Part shown: positions 1-10,293 of the stretch, in pieces
How positions within the stretch are numbered: position 1 is the stretch's first letter
Layout: each line of letters opens with the position of its first letter
Assembly (NCBI RefSeq): GCF_013350005.1
Contig: NZ_JABVWW010000014.1
Coordinates: 1 to 64,000, forward strand
Length of the DNA: 64,000 bases
Reading direction: 5' to 3'
Origin: Methylocystis silviterrae
GTDB lineage: Bacteria > Pseudomonadota > Alphaproteobacteria > Rhizobiales > Beijerinckiaceae
Made by a program: the position numbers and the translations under genes
The notes under the pieces: model-generated
The model's input: only the letters and a program-made list of their open reading frames with translations
The model's database searches: none
Told to the model about the DNA's origin: nothing

Positions 1-287
1 GCCAGGTTCGAGAAGTCGCGCGTGCGCGTCTTCCAAAGAAAGCCCGCAAGGCCAATGCCGGAGATCAGCTCAAGCGGAATCTCGGTCCAAAGGATCGACA
101 TCCAATATGTCTGGAACTCCGGCGCAAACGAGTCCAGGCCAGCGCGCCAGCCATAAATCTGCTCGTAAATGCGAACGACCAGATAGAACCCGTTCAGAAC
201 GGCCAAGCCGATCCACATGCCCTTCAGGTCTACTACAGCTTCCGTGCCAGCAGCAGCGCGGGCTGCTGTGTCAGTCGTTGAGCTCAT
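1..287 (-). CDS. pmoC: Particulate methane monooxygenase subunit C, 5' part (runs off the window)
   Basis: The gene starts at the ATG complementary to 285-287 and leaves the window on the left, so about 95 N-terminal residues are visible. They read MSSTTDTAARAAAG, then a short leader, then the first transmembrane segment and a loop with DSFAPEFQTYWM and WTEIPLELISG, typical of PmoC of Methylocystis and Methylosinus. A strong ribosome binding site, GGAGGAGAAGG, lies just upstream. PmoC is an integral membrane subunit of the copper-dependent enzyme that oxidises methane to methanol in intracytoplasmic membranes. In these bacteria the order is pmoC-pmoA-pmoB, so the rest of the operon should lie to the left. 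The amoC homologue of nitrifiers is the only alternative; the sequence and the PQQ genes favour pmo. Confidence 0.93.
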   Translation of the reverse strand, partial: MSSTTDTAARAAAGTEAVVDLKGMWIGLAVLNGFYLVVRIYEQIYGWRAGLDSFAPEFQTYWMSILWTEIPLELISGIGLAGFLWKTRTRDFSNL

Positions 288-881
288 ACCCTTCTCCTCC
301 AATGTGCTCCCAGGGAATTGCGCGTGACCGGTATCGCTCCGCCTCCCACAACGGAGCCGCTTCGTCCTCGTTTCGTAAAGCAAAGCGAAAGCGCGTCTTC
401 TTCAAAAACACGCAAAACCGCCCTTGTCTGCCGCAGCCTTCCCGATCATTCGGAAAAAATCCCCGCCCAAAGGCGAGCACATCATCCAAAACCCCGGAAC
501 CCGGCTGCTTGTTGTTATCGGACGAAAACCGACGTCGCCGCCTAAGCCAAAATCCCCAATCCGCCCCCTTGAAAGAGCAGACCGTAGACCCAGCTCAGCG
601 TGCCGCAACATTCCAATAACCCCCAATAATCACAATACCCGTTAGTATAGAGGAAAACAATCTATCGAATAGCTAATGCAACCCTAGTGGATAGCGTCAT
701 AACCACTCTTATAGGTTGGGTAGGACTACGAACGCGCCTGTGGTCCGATGAGTAATATCGCTTTTTATCAGCTGCTTAAGCAGCATGGCGCCATCAGCAG
801 CAATTTTTTGGCATTACCGTGGCTGTTTGTGGCGGCCTCCTCGCCAGTTGGACAGACTCTCTGGCGGAAATCGACCGGAAC
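288..881. promoter_or_regulatory. Non-coding leader and promoter region of the pmo operon
   Basis: This 594-base stretch lies between pmoC (leaving leftward) and the 3' end of the phosphoesterase gene. No open frame in it looks like a protein; the translations are Arg/Ser/Pro-rich noise. About 330 bases separate the pmoC start from an AT-rich patch at 611-720, which fits a long untranslated leader as reported for pmoC in type II methanotrophs. Reading leftward, a -10-like TATACT lies at 644-649, but no good -35 box sits 16-18 bases upstream. A 14-base perfect palindrome, GCTGCTTAAGCAGC, lies at 770-783. The exact start site cannot be fixed from sequence alone. Confidence 0.4.
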
Positions 882-2315
882 TCATGGCGCGACCAGGGCA
901 TTGCGCAGATCCGTCGCCCTCGCGTCGCGCTCCGAAAGCGGCGCAACGCCGAAACGGAGCTCGATCGTGCGCAACACCGAGAGCGTGTCATAAACCGTCT
1001 TGTCGACGAAGCCCTTCTTGGCGAAGGGTGAGATGATGAGCGTCGGCACGCGGGCTCCCGGGCCGAACCGATCGCGGCGCGGCGGGGCGACGTGATCCCA
1101 GAACCCGCCATTTTCGTCGGCCGTGACGACGATCAGCATGTCGGCCCAGTTCGGGCTCTTGCGCAGCCGCGCGACGACGTCTCCGACATGGGCGTCGCCG
1201 GCCGCGAGATCGGAATAGTCCGGGTGCCCGTTGAAGACGCCCAGCGGCTTGTAGAAGCTGACCTGCGGCAGTTCGCCCTTGTCGATCGCCCGGAAGAACT
1301 CGTCGGCGTCCTTGAGATGGGCGCGGCCTTCTCGACCTTCGGCGTAATTGGCGAAATAAGCGAATGGCTGATGGTGGGTTTGAAAGGCGTCCGGCTTGTC
1401 CTCGTACGGCTTGAGGCGCCCTTCGCTGACATCGCGCCACCCGCCAGCGTACCAAACCCAAGTGACGTTCTTCTCCGTCAGCCGGTCGCCAATCGTCGGC
1501 GCGTGCGCCGGCGGAAGCCGCTCCTGCGCGTCCGTCTTGTCATGCTTGGAAATGGCGTTCCCTGGCTGCAGCGTGCCGATCGCCTCCAAGTCCATCGTCA
1601 GTCGGCCAAACCGTTTATGCCGCGGCGGACCATCAAGCACGCTTGGCGGAGAATCCTCTTCACGCTCGCGAATCGTGAGGTCGGCGCCGCGCGAATCCTT
1701 GATCGTCGCGAGCTTTGGCAGAAATTTCTTTCTGGTCGCCTCCACCGGATTGTCGAAGACCGGCGCGCAACCGCAGATCAGGAAGAAATGATTGAGCATC
1801 GAGCCGCCGAACGCCGCATGGAAGAAATGGTCGGCGAGGGTGAATTCCTTGGCGAGCGCCCACTGCTTGAGCTCTGAACCGTCGTAATAGCCCATGACGA
1901 GCGCGCCAGCGTTCGACGCTTCGACGAAGCGGTCCATTTTGCCGCCGTCGATCTGCTCCTGCTCGAGATAGAAATCATGGACCGGGTCCATGGTGCGTCC
2001 ATCGATGTCGACGAAGGGCTCGAGGCGAAACGGCGCATTCGGCAAGCGCCGCGGAAAGCGATCGTCGGCGCGCGGACGCGGCAGCGCGGTCGGCCGTCCA
2101 TCAAAATCCACTTGTGGCGGGTGCTGCGCCGAGTTGACGCCCTCGGCGCCGGGAAACAGCCCGAACACATGATCGAAGCTGCGATTCTCGGTGAAAATGA
2201 CGACGATATGGCCGATTCGCGCGAAAGGATTTTCTTGTTCCTGCGCCCCGGCGTGCGCGCAGGTCGCGGTCGCACAAATGGCGAGCGAAATTACGAATCG
2301 TCCGAGGGCTTTCAT
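882..2315 (-). CDS. Exported phosphoesterase of the acid phosphatase / phospholipase C family
   Basis: The 477-residue product begins with a clear Sec signal peptide (MKALGRFVISLAICA, cleavage near residues 21-24). It carries the metal-site motifs of the PF04185 phosphoesterase family: FTENRSFDH at about 41-49 and TADENGGFWDH at about 398-408, with NGHPDYSDL between. Family members hydrolyse phosphate monoesters or phospholipids in the periplasm or outside the cell. The start was chosen because GGAGG lies 10 bases before this ATG; a longer frame upstream has no signal peptide. It reads the same way as pmoC and lies next to two peroxidase-like cytochromes and a second phosphoesterase. Whether it acts on phospholipid or on small phosphoesters cannot be told. 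Confidence 0.8.
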   Translation of the reverse strand: MKALGRFVISLAICATATCAHAGAQEQENPFARIGHIVVIFTENRSFDHVFGLFPGAEGVNSAQHPPQVDFDGRPTALPRPRADDRFPRRLPNAPFRLEPFVDIDGRTMDPVHDFYLEQEQIDGGKMDRFVEASNAGALVMGYYDGSELKQWALAKEFTLADHFFHAAFGGSMLNHFFLICGCAPVFDNPVEATRKKFLPKLATIKDSRGADLTIREREEDSPPSVLDGPPRHKRFGRLTMDLEAIGTLQPGNAISKHDKTDAQERLPPAHAPTIGDRLTEKNVTWVWYAGGWRDVSEGRLKPYEDKPDAFQTHHQPFAYFANYAEGREGRAHLKDADEFFRAIDKGELPQVSFYKPLGVFNGHPDYSDLAAGDAHVGDVVARLRKSPNWADMLIVVTADENGGFWDHVAPPRRDRFGPGARVPTLIISPFAKKGFVDKTVYDTLSVLRTIELRFGVAPLSERDARATDLRNALVAP

Positions 2316-2436
2316 TGACAGGCGACCTCCGCGCGGCGCGGCGCCGCGCGGAGACTCTAACTGGCGACACATCACAATTTGTGACGGCGCCGTCCTCTAT
2401 TTTAAGAGTTTGAGCGGCCCAATCGCTCAAACCCGA

Positions 2437-3474
2437 TCACTGCGGAAGCGGCGTGTCCTTGGTGCGTGGCGGCAGCACCGGATAGACCGCCCTAGGCTGG
2501 TCGCCATTCAGAGTCCCGAGGAATGCGACGATCGCCTTGACGTCCGGATCGGAGAGAGTCTCGCCGAGCTGGTCTTTGGCCATCAGGTCGACCGCCTCTT
2601 CCAGCGTCCAGACCGAGCCGGTGTGGAAGTAAGGCGCGCGCAACGCGACGTTGCGCAGCGGCGCAGAGCGGAAGACGAAGTCGTCCGCTACGTCATGGGT
2701 GACCTTGGAGCGGCCCTTGTCGGCGACGGGCATGATCTCGACGCCCGGCTTTTGAGCGACCCCAAATGGGAAATAACCGTTGCCGCCGATGTTGACGCCG
2801 CCGTGACAAGCGGCGCAGCCCTTGTCGATGAAAAGACGCAGGCCTTTTTTCTCAACATCATTGAGCGCGTTGACGTCGCCCTTCAGGAACTTGTCGAATG
2901 GCGCATTCGGCGTCGTCAGCGTCGCCTCAAAAGCCTCGATGGCTTTCGCCATGTTGTCGAAGCTCACCGGTTTCGGGTCGGCCGGAAAGGCGGCCTTGAA
3001 CTCCGCGACATAGGCCGGAATGCTGTTCAGCATCTTTTCGACCTGCGCCGGCGTGTTGTTCATTTCGACGTCGGCCTGGACCGGGCCTTTCGCTTGCGCC
3101 TTAAGGTCGACGGCGCGCCCGTCCCAAAATTGCGCAACGTTGAACACGGCGTTAAGAACTGTCGGCGCGCGGCGCGGTCCTTTCGCCCATCCGTGGCCGA
3201 TCGACGTCGGGCCGGCGTCAACGCCGCCGGTTCCGAGATTGTGACAGCTGTTGCAGCTGATGATCTGACTCTTCGAAAGTCGCGGATCGAAAAAGAGCTT
3301 GCCGCCGAGGTCGATCTTGGCGGGCGTGATCTCGTTATTCTTGACGACGCTCGCGACGCTCGCGGCGTCGATCGGCTTGAAGACCGCATTGGCGTCGGCG
3401 CGCAAATCGCCCGCGACGGCCATGGCCGGCGCCAGCAGAGTCGCTGCGAGCGCGGCGAACCTGGTCAAATACAT
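2437..3474 (-). CDS. Periplasmic di-heme cytochrome c peroxidase (CcpA/MauG superfamily)
   Basis: The 345-residue protein has a signal peptide cleaved near AVAGD (residue about 22) and two c-type heme sites, CNSCH at 74-78 and CAACH at 220-224. The spacing of about 146 residues is normal for bacterial di-heme peroxidases. The conserved region after the first heme has RRAPTVLNAVFN and FWDGRA, as in the family. These enzymes reduce hydrogen peroxide using electrons from small cytochromes, or oxidise protein side chains (MauG). AGGAG lies 6 bases before the ATG. It is divergent from a second paralogue that starts about 390 bases away. The two hemes are clear; the true substrate is not. Confidence 0.85.
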   Translation of the reverse strand: MYLTRFAALAATLLAPAMAVAGDLRADANAVFKPIDAASVASVVKNNEITPAKIDLGGKLFFDPRLSKSQIISCNSCHNLGTGGVDAGPTSIGHGWAKGPRRAPTVLNAVFNVAQFWDGRAVDLKAQAKGPVQADVEMNNTPAQVEKMLNSIPAYVAEFKAAFPADPKPVSFDNMAKAIEAFEATLTTPNAPFDKFLKGDVNALNDVEKKGLRLFIDKGCAACHGGVNIGGNGYFPFGVAQKPGVEIMPVADKGRSKVTHDVADDFVFRSAPLRNVALRAPYFHTGSVWTLEEAVDLMAKDQLGETLSDPDVKAIVAFLGTLNGDQPRAVYPVLPPRTKDTPLPQ

Positions 3475-3865
3475 CCCTTACTCCTGCAGTTGATTTGCGG
3501 AGGCGCTGTTTCGCGCCGCGAGGAAGGCCTCTCTGCGGACGTCAGCTACCACAGCCACGCTGGCGGCGGAAGGGCGCCTGGGGAGTGAGCTGTTTAAAAA
3601 CAATCCAGTGTAGCATGAACACAACATGAAGACCGTAGCACTGGAACGGAACGGCAAGCACAGGCCAAGCAGGAGATCGTGCGGTTTATTGCGCCACTCT
3701 AATGCAATGCACAATAATTACTCGCCATGACGGAATATTTGTCCGGCGAGTTCTTTGACGGCTGCGCCGAGCGTCACAGCCATGACTTGCCCTGCCGCTA
3801 AAAGCAGAGCAAACTTAACGTGAAAACAAAAGCCGGCGAGAAGCCGAGCGGTCGCGGAGGGGCTC
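3475..3865. promoter_or_regulatory. Divergent intergenic region between two cytochrome peroxidase genes
   Basis: These 391 bases separate two outward-reading peroxidase-like genes and should hold both promoters. No coding frame is supported. An AT-richer patch around 3580-3730 (TTTAAAAACAA, ATGCAATGCACAATAATTA) is the likely promoter area. I could not pick out a pair of -35/-10 boxes with normal spacing or a clear operator palindrome. Confidence 0.35.
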
Positions 3866-5014
3866 ATGGCGCGCGTTGCTAAGTTTCGCAAATCCGTTGA
3901 GACGGCGCTTATGGCGCTTCCGCTTGCGGCGCTGCTCGCCGCCGGCGGCTGGGCGATGGCTGAGCCGCTCGGCCTGCCAAAAGTCCCCGTCCCGGCGGAT
4001 AATCCGCAGTCGCCGGAAAAGGTCGCGCTCGGCGACAAGCTGTTCCATGACGCCCGCTTCTCGATCGACGGCACGGTGAGCTGCTCGACCTGTCACAACG
4101 ACAAAAAAGCTTTCACAGACAGTCCGTTGCGGGTTTCCGAGGGTCACCACAAGCTGACCGGCACGCGCAACGCACCGTCGGTCATCAACGCGGCCTATTA
4201 CACCTCGCAGTTCTGGGACGGGCGCTCGATCTCGCTGGAGGATCAGTCGCAGCACCCGATGGTCAACCCCGTCGAAATGGGGCTGCCCGATCACGAGCCG
4301 GTGCTCAAGATCGTTCGTGAAGACCCGGCCTATGTCGAGGGCTTCAAGAAGGCGTTCGGCAAGAGCGGCCGAGACGTGACGATGGATGACGTCAAGAAGG
4401 CGATCGCGAGCTTCGAGCGCACGGTCATCTCGGGCGATTCGCCTTTCGACAAATGGTATTTCGGCGGCGACCGCAACGCCATCAGCGATCAGGCCAAGCG
4501 CGGCTTCGACCTTTATGTCGGCCAGGGACGCTGCGTCTCCTGCCATGTGATCGAACAGACGCAGGCGCTCTTCACCGACAATCGATTCCACAATATCGGC
4601 GTCGGCATCAACCGCATCCAAAACGACGTGCCGCGCCTCGCCGCCGAATTCCTCAAGGCCAAAGCAGCTGGCGCCTCCGTCGACAAGACGGTGCTCGCCG
4701 ATCCGAAGGTCTCCGAACTCGGCCGCTTCGCCGTCACAAATTCCTTCGACGAAATCGGCGCCTTCAAGACCACGACGCTGCGCAATATCGCAATGACCGC
4801 ACCTTATATGCATGACGGCTCGCTCAAAACGCTCAAAGACGTGGTCAAGCATTACAACGAGGGCGGGAAGAGCCCCGGCGATCCGGCGCCGGTCAACCCC
4901 TATCTCTCCGGCGGCATTCGGCCGCTGGATTTGAAGGATCAGCAGATCGACGATCTCGTCGCCTTCCTGGAGACGCTGACGAGTCCTGCCTATGTGACGG
5001 CGCAGACAAAATAA
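3866..5014 (+). CDS. Second di-heme cytochrome c peroxidase-like protein
   Basis: This 382-residue exported protein has a hydrophobic leader (about 13-32, ending GWAMAEP) and two heme sites, CSTCH at 73-77 and CVSCH at 223-227. The family landmarks RNAPSVINAAY and FWDGRS lie between them, and TLRNIAMTAPYMHDG lies in the C-terminal half. It is the divergent neighbour and distant paralogue of the 345-residue protein to its left, but belongs to a different subgroup: it has an acidic insert around 240-270 and keeps MHDGS where the neighbour has FHTGS. GAGGGG lies 3 bases before the ATG. It is followed by an exported metallophosphoesterase and a small cytochrome c, probably in one transcript. Confidence 0.84.
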   Translation: MARVAKFRKSVETALMALPLAALLAAGGWAMAEPLGLPKVPVPADNPQSPEKVALGDKLFHDARFSIDGTVSCSTCHNDKKAFTDSPLRVSEGHHKLTGTRNAPSVINAAYYTSQFWDGRSISLEDQSQHPMVNPVEMGLPDHEPVLKIVREDPAYVEGFKKAFGKSGRDVTMDDVKKAIASFERTVISGDSPFDKWYFGGDRNAISDQAKRGFDLYVGQGRCVSCHVIEQTQALFTDNRFHNIGVGINRIQNDVPRLAAEFLKAKAAGASVDKTVLADPKVSELGRFAVTNSFDEIGAFKTTTLRNIAMTAPYMHDGSLKTLKDVVKHYNEGGKSPGDPAPVNPYLSGGIRPLDLKDQQIDDLVAFLETLTSPAYVTAQTK

Positions 5015-5084
5015 CAGCGAGAAAAGCGCAGGCGAAAACAAGCGGCGTCGTCACGAAAGCGCGAAGCCGCGAGGGAGGATAGAA

Positions 5085-6158
5085 ATGACCAGACTCATCA
5101 CCCGCCGCAGCGTGATCGCCGCCGGCGCCGCCGCCGGAACGCTCACGACCCTGCCGATCTCCATGGTGCGCCTCGCCTTCGGCGGAACGCGCGAGGATTT
5201 CAGTTTCACTTATATTTCCGATTCGCACATTCAGCAGATCAAAGGCGCGAGCTTCGTGCGCAACTGGGACATGGGCCTGAAGCGCGCCGTCGCCGAGGCC
5301 AATCTCATCCTCCCTGAAGCCGATTTCGTCATGTTCGGCGGCGATCTCGCGCAGCTCGGCAAGAAGGAGGAGCTCGACCACGGCGGCGAGATGCTTTCGC
5401 ATGTGAAGGGCAAGCTCCACTGCGTCATGGGCGAGCACGACTATTATCTCGACCTCGGCGAATATTGGTCGAAGCTCTATGGTCCGCAGTGGTACAGCTT
5501 CGATCACAAGGGCGTGCATTTCGTCGTGTTGAATTCGATTCTCACGACAGATGAATGGACTTTTCATCGGTGGCCGACGGCCGAGCAGCGCATGCTCGAG
5601 ATGGCCGGCCTCGACAATCCGAACGGTTCGCCGTTCATGGTCGGCGAAAAGCAGCGCGCCTGGCTCAAGGATGATCTCAGCAAAGTGTCCAAGGACACGC
5701 CGCTCATCGTCTTCTCGCATTCGCCGCTGCAGAAGATCTACAAGGGCTGGAATTTCTGGACCGACGACGCCGAGCAGGTGCAGGAGCTGTTGCAGCCGTT
5801 CAAGACCGTCAATGTGATCTACGGCCATGTGCACCAGATCCAGTACAATCAGATCGGCAACATCGCCTTCAATGCGGTGATGGCGACGTCCTGGCCCTGG
5901 CCATATCCCGACACCTATGCGCAAGCCGGCGCGCATGTTCCCGTGCTGACGGTTCCGATGAACCGCGCTGACCCCTTCTTCGAACGCGACGCCACAGGCT
6001 GGCAGATGATCGACGTCAACTCCGGCCGCGTCACCGCGCGCTATCAGCTGTGGGACAACCAGGAGCGCGTCGTCGGCTACGATCCGCGGCTCGGGAAGCC
6101 CGTCGACAAGAAATATCAAGAGGCGATCGTCCGTAAGGCGCCGCAGCTGCATTACTAG
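5085..6158 (+). CDS. Tat-exported metallophosphoesterase (calcineurin-like fold)
   Basis: The 357-residue protein starts with a twin-arginine signal (TRRSVIAAG, residues 6-14), so it is exported folded, probably with its metals. The phosphoesterase metal motifs appear in order: ISDSH (D46, H48), GGDLAQ, GEHDYY, FSHSPL and YGHVHQ. GGGAGG precedes the ATG at a good distance. It sits 70 bases after the di-heme peroxidase gene and upstream of a mono-heme cytochrome, on the same strand. Family members cleave phosphodiesters or monoesters with two Mn, Fe or Zn ions. The linkage of a phosphoesterase to cytochromes suggests a shared periplasmic process, but the substrate is unknown. Confidence 0.82.
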   Translation: MTRLITRRSVIAAGAAAGTLTTLPISMVRLAFGGTREDFSFTYISDSHIQQIKGASFVRNWDMGLKRAVAEANLILPEADFVMFGGDLAQLGKKEELDHGGEMLSHVKGKLHCVMGEHDYYLDLGEYWSKLYGPQWYSFDHKGVHFVVLNSILTTDEWTFHRWPTAEQRMLEMAGLDNPNGSPFMVGEKQRAWLKDDLSKVSKDTPLIVFSHSPLQKIYKGWNFWTDDAEQVQELLQPFKTVNVIYGHVHQIQYNQIGNIAFNAVMATSWPWPYPDTYAQAGAHVPVLTVPMNRADPFFERDATGWQMIDVNSGRVTARYQLWDNQERVVGYDPRLGKPVDKKYQEAIVRKAPQLHY

Positions 6159-6263
6159 AGCGCTTCCCGATCACATCGAATCATGATCGATAAGGAATCG
6201 CTCAAAATCGAAATGTTGGCGCAGGTTCCGAAAAAGTCTGTCAACTTTTTCGGAACCTGCTCT
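6157..6263 (+). repeat. Interspersed two-hairpin repeat, copy 1
   Basis: This unit of about 107 bases begins AGAGCGCTTCCCGATCACAT and ends with a long perfect hairpin, arms GCAGGTTCCGAAAAAGT and its complement around a 5-base loop CTGTC (about 6224-6262). Two further copies occur at 8154-8267 and 34971-35094. It overlaps the stop codon of the metallophosphoesterase and fills the gap before the cytochrome gene, so it is probably transcribed and may act as an mRNA hairpin. Similar palindromic elements are widespread in Rhizobiales genomes. Confidence 0.85.
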
Positions 6264-6281
6264 AGGCCGAGGAGAATGACG

Positions 6282-6680
6282 ATGCGCCGCTACACGATTG
6301 CGCTTGTTTTGAGCGCTGTGCTGCTTTCGCCGGCAACGCTCGCCGACGAATTTACGACGACGGACGTCGACCGCTGGCAGGGCGAATTTGATTCCGTCGC
6401 GAAGAAAGGCCGCGAGCTTTGGACCAGCGGAGCCGTCGGCACGAACGGCGTCGCCTGCGCGCAGTGCCATCCCAACGCCGCCAACACCCATCCGGAGACT
6501 TACCCGAAATTCCAAAAGCAGCTCGGCAAGGTCGCGCAGCTGTTCGAAATGGTGAACTGGTGCATCAGAAATCCGCTGCAGGGGGCCGCGCTTCCGGCCG
6601 ACGATCCGAAGATGACGGCGCTCGTCGCTTATATTCATAAGGAGCGCAAGGGAGTCGCGATCGACGCCGGCAAGCACTGA
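6282..6680 (+). CDS. Small exported mono-heme cytochrome c
   Basis: The 132-residue product has a signal peptide (MRRYTIALVLSAVLLSPATLA) and one heme site, CAQCH at 59-63. A later segment, FEMVNWCIRNPL, resembles the distal part of SoxA/TsdA-type sulfur-cycle cytochromes, but no second heme site is present. An ATG two codons upstream is almost on top of the ribosome binding site GAGGAG, so the ATG at 6282, with 7 bases of spacing, is preferred. Its place behind two di-heme peroxidases and a phosphoesterase suggests that it shuttles electrons to one of them. Exact partner unknown. Confidence 0.8.
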   Translation: MRRYTIALVLSAVLLSPATLADEFTTTDVDRWQGEFDSVAKKGRELWTSGAVGTNGVACAQCHPNAANTHPETYPKFQKQLGKVAQLFEMVNWCIRNPLQGAALPADDPKMTALVAYIHKERKGVAIDAGKH

Positions 6681-6790
6681 CCCAAATTCGCGGCCAAGTG
6701 GGGGAACCATCTCGCCGGCCGCACGTTTGCATACGGTTTATTTCAAAGCGCACGCGCCTTTAGCGCGACCGCCAACTAGAGATATTGAAT

Positions 6791-7885
6791 ATGGTTCAGG
6801 AACTCATCGATCGTATTTACGAATGCTCCTTCGCGCCGGACATGTGGCCCGACGTGCTCGACGAACTGTCGCATCTTGCCGAAGCGCAGGGCGGCGTGCT
6901 GTTCGCGGCGCGCGAAAAAGTCTCCCGCTGGACGGCGTCTCCGGCGATTTGCGAACATGTCGAGAACTTCATGCGCGGCGACTGGCTGAGCAACTGCACG
7001 CGCGGCGGCAGGCTGTTCAGTCGCCGCCATCCCGGATTCCTCACCGACGACGACGTCTATACGGCGGAGGAGCTTGAGCGCGACACCAACTATAGCGACT
7101 TCCTGCGGCCACGCGGGCTGGGGTTCAGCGCGGCGACGGCGATCTCGCTGCCCACCGGCGACACCGGCATCATTTGCCTCGAACGCTCGCATAACCGCGG
7201 ACCGGTCGAGCCGTCCGTCATCCGCAAGCTCGACGAATTGCGGCCGCACCTTGCGCGCGCCGCCTTCCTCGCCACGCGTCTGCAACTCGAGCGCGCTCGC
7301 GTCGCCGGCAAAACCTTCGCGCTCATCGGCCTTCCGGCGCTCGTGCTTGACGAGGACGGACGCGTCATTTCCGCCAATGATCCGAGCAATGCGCTGAACA
7401 AATACGTCCGCTGGCGCGCCCACGACCGCGTGTCGCTCGTCGACGCCTCCGCCGACGGGCTGCTGCGTCAGGCGATGGACTCGCTCGACGACGATCTCGT
7501 CGGCGCGCCGAAATCCTTCGCCGCCCGGGCTGGCGAAGACGAAAGCCCGATGATCGCCAATCTGGTGCCCATCCGCGGCGCGGCGCGCGACATTTTCGTG
7601 CGTTGCGCTGCGGTTCTGGTGATGACCCCGGTGGGTTCGCCGCAGGCGCCGGCGATCGAATTGGTTCAGTCCCTCTACAACCTCACGCCGGCCGAGGCGC
7701 GCGTCGCGCGCGGCCTCGTGGCGGGCAAAACGCTCGAGGAAATCGCCACCGAGCAGTCCGTGTCGCGCAACACCGTGCGCACGCATCTGCGCGGCGTGAT
7801 GGAGAAAACCGGATGCAACCGCCAGGCGGAAGTGGTCGCGCTCCTGGGCGGACTCGCCCCGCTCAACCCGCCAAAGGGCGAATAA
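6791..7885 (+). CDS. LuxR-type transcriptional regulator
   Basis: The 364-residue protein ends in a LuxR/GerE helix-turn-helix (about residues 295-355: LTPAEARVARGLVAGKTLEE, then SVSRNTVRTHLRGVMEKTGC). The N-terminal 280 residues look like a PAS/GAF-type sensor region with no receiver aspartate, so this is not a classic response regulator. The ATG at 6791 gives the N terminus MVQELIDRIYEC; TTG two codons earlier is possible. It follows the cytochrome gene by about 110 bases and is closed by a strong terminator at 7914. It is a reasonable candidate to regulate the neighbouring cytochrome and phosphoesterase genes, but this is inferred from position only. Confidence 0.8.
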   Translation: MVQELIDRIYECSFAPDMWPDVLDELSHLAEAQGGVLFAAREKVSRWTASPAICEHVENFMRGDWLSNCTRGGRLFSRRHPGFLTDDDVYTAEELERDTNYSDFLRPRGLGFSAATAISLPTGDTGIICLERSHNRGPVEPSVIRKLDELRPHLARAAFLATRLQLERARVAGKTFALIGLPALVLDEDGRVISANDPSNALNKYVRWRAHDRVSLVDASADGLLRQAMDSLDDDLVGAPKSFAARAGEDESPMIANLVPIRGAARDIFVRCAAVLVMTPVGSPQAPAIELVQSLYNLTPAEARVARGLVAGKTLEEIATEQSVSRNTVRTHLRGVMEKTGCNRQAEVVALLGGLAPLNPPKGE

Positions 7886-7913
7886 GCGTATACATTTGAT
7901 TGCAAGGAATTGA

Positions 7914-7955
7914 GGGCCGGCCTCATCCGTTTGGATGATGCCGGCCCTTTTCTTT
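7914..7955 (+). terminator. Rho-independent terminator after the LuxR gene
   Basis: GGGCCGGC and GCCGGCCC form the base of a hairpin at 7914-7947, extended by CTCATCC/GGATGA around a GTTT loop, and followed by TTTTCTTTC. It closes the rightward transcript. Between it and 8153 I see nothing coding. Confidence 0.85.
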
Positions 7956-8153
7956 CGTCTTAACGTTTTCTCGAACGTCGGGGGGGCGGACGAAATTGCC
8001 GCGGACGCTTCAGTAACTCGAGGTTCGATACTACGCGCTCAATTTTCAGCCTGCCTTTTGAGCCCGACTCTTTCAGCAGCCCTTTTGAGCTTAAATTTTG
8101 GGGGCCTTCGCGAGGCCCTCTGTTCACCCACGTCAGCTTAAGGGCGCGCCATC

Positions 8154-8267
8154 AGAGCGCTTCCTTCCCGATCACATGGACTCATGTGATCGGGAAGGAA
8201 GCGGAAATCAAAATATTGGAGCAGGTTCTCATCGAAAAAGTCTGTCAACTTTTTCGGAACCTGCTCT
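8154..8267 (+). repeat. Interspersed two-hairpin repeat, copy 2
   Basis: This 114-base unit is in the same orientation as the copy at 6157. Here both hairpins are nearly perfect: GCTTCCTTCCCGATCACAT with its complement around the loop GGACTC, then the AAAAAGT-CTGTC-AACTTTTT hairpin, and the unit ends GGAACCTGCTCT. It lies in the non-coding stretch of about 630 bases between the LuxR gene and guaB. Confidence 0.87.
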
Positions 8268-8482
8268 CGGCGAATGCTTGAGCCACGCTTCAAAAAAACT
8301 GCCGTCATCATCAATTCGCATGACGCGGAGAAGCGATTTTGGTCGTAGTTTTTTTATGAACAGTGAGAGGCACAAGGAGTTAGACGAGCGCAAATGCTCT
8401 CATTGTTCGCTTATCTGGCGCTCACTTCTCAGGTGATACTTTTACCCCGATGTTTCCTCCTCGACTTTTCTTCCATCTCTTA

Positions 8483-8509
8483 GGGGCCGTTGCGCGGCCC
8501 CATTTTTTT
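8483..8509 (+). terminator. Rightward terminator with no gene in front of it
   Basis: GGGGCCG, loop TTGCG, CGGCCCC, then A and seven T. On the opposite strand the hairpin is not followed by T, so it cannot serve the leftward guaB transcript. No protein gene ends just upstream: the region 8268-8482 holds only a CCTCCT motif at about 8455 and a GAGCGC/GCGCTC dyad. It may end a small RNA or mop up read-through from the LuxR gene. Confidence 0.75.
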
Positions 8510-8519
8510 GCCCAGCGTA

Positions 8520-10103
<1,584 letters not shown>

Positions 10104-10293
10104 TTATTCAGGACGAAGGCAAATGACAGGAAAACTCGCCTTGAACAGCCGACGGACAGAGCCTTCGAGAATCGCTCCGTTTGGAGAGTCCCCAGGCTGC
10201 ACACCGCTTCCTTGGGCGCGTTGGGCGTATACGCGGCCGGCAGCCGAGAAAATTTGCTATGCTTTCAAGGAATGATCCGAACGCGAGCAGATT

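Noticed and set aside
107-619. Rightward open frame of 170 codons opposite pmoC and its leader
   Set aside because: Ser/Pro/Arg-rich composition, no ribosome site, antisense to pmoC; a shadow of high-GC sequence.
1092-1877. Rightward 261-codon frame inside the phosphoesterase gene
   Set aside because: Exact antisense of a well-supported gene; no family resemblance.
3815-5041. Leftward 408-codon frame opposite the second di-heme peroxidase
   Set aside because: Antisense shadow produced by high GC at codon position three; the sense frame has both heme motifs.
8356-8436. 26-codon frame with a CSHC motif (MNSERHKELDE...)
   Set aside because: No ribosome binding site and no hydrophobic or domain pattern; more likely part of a non-coding segment.
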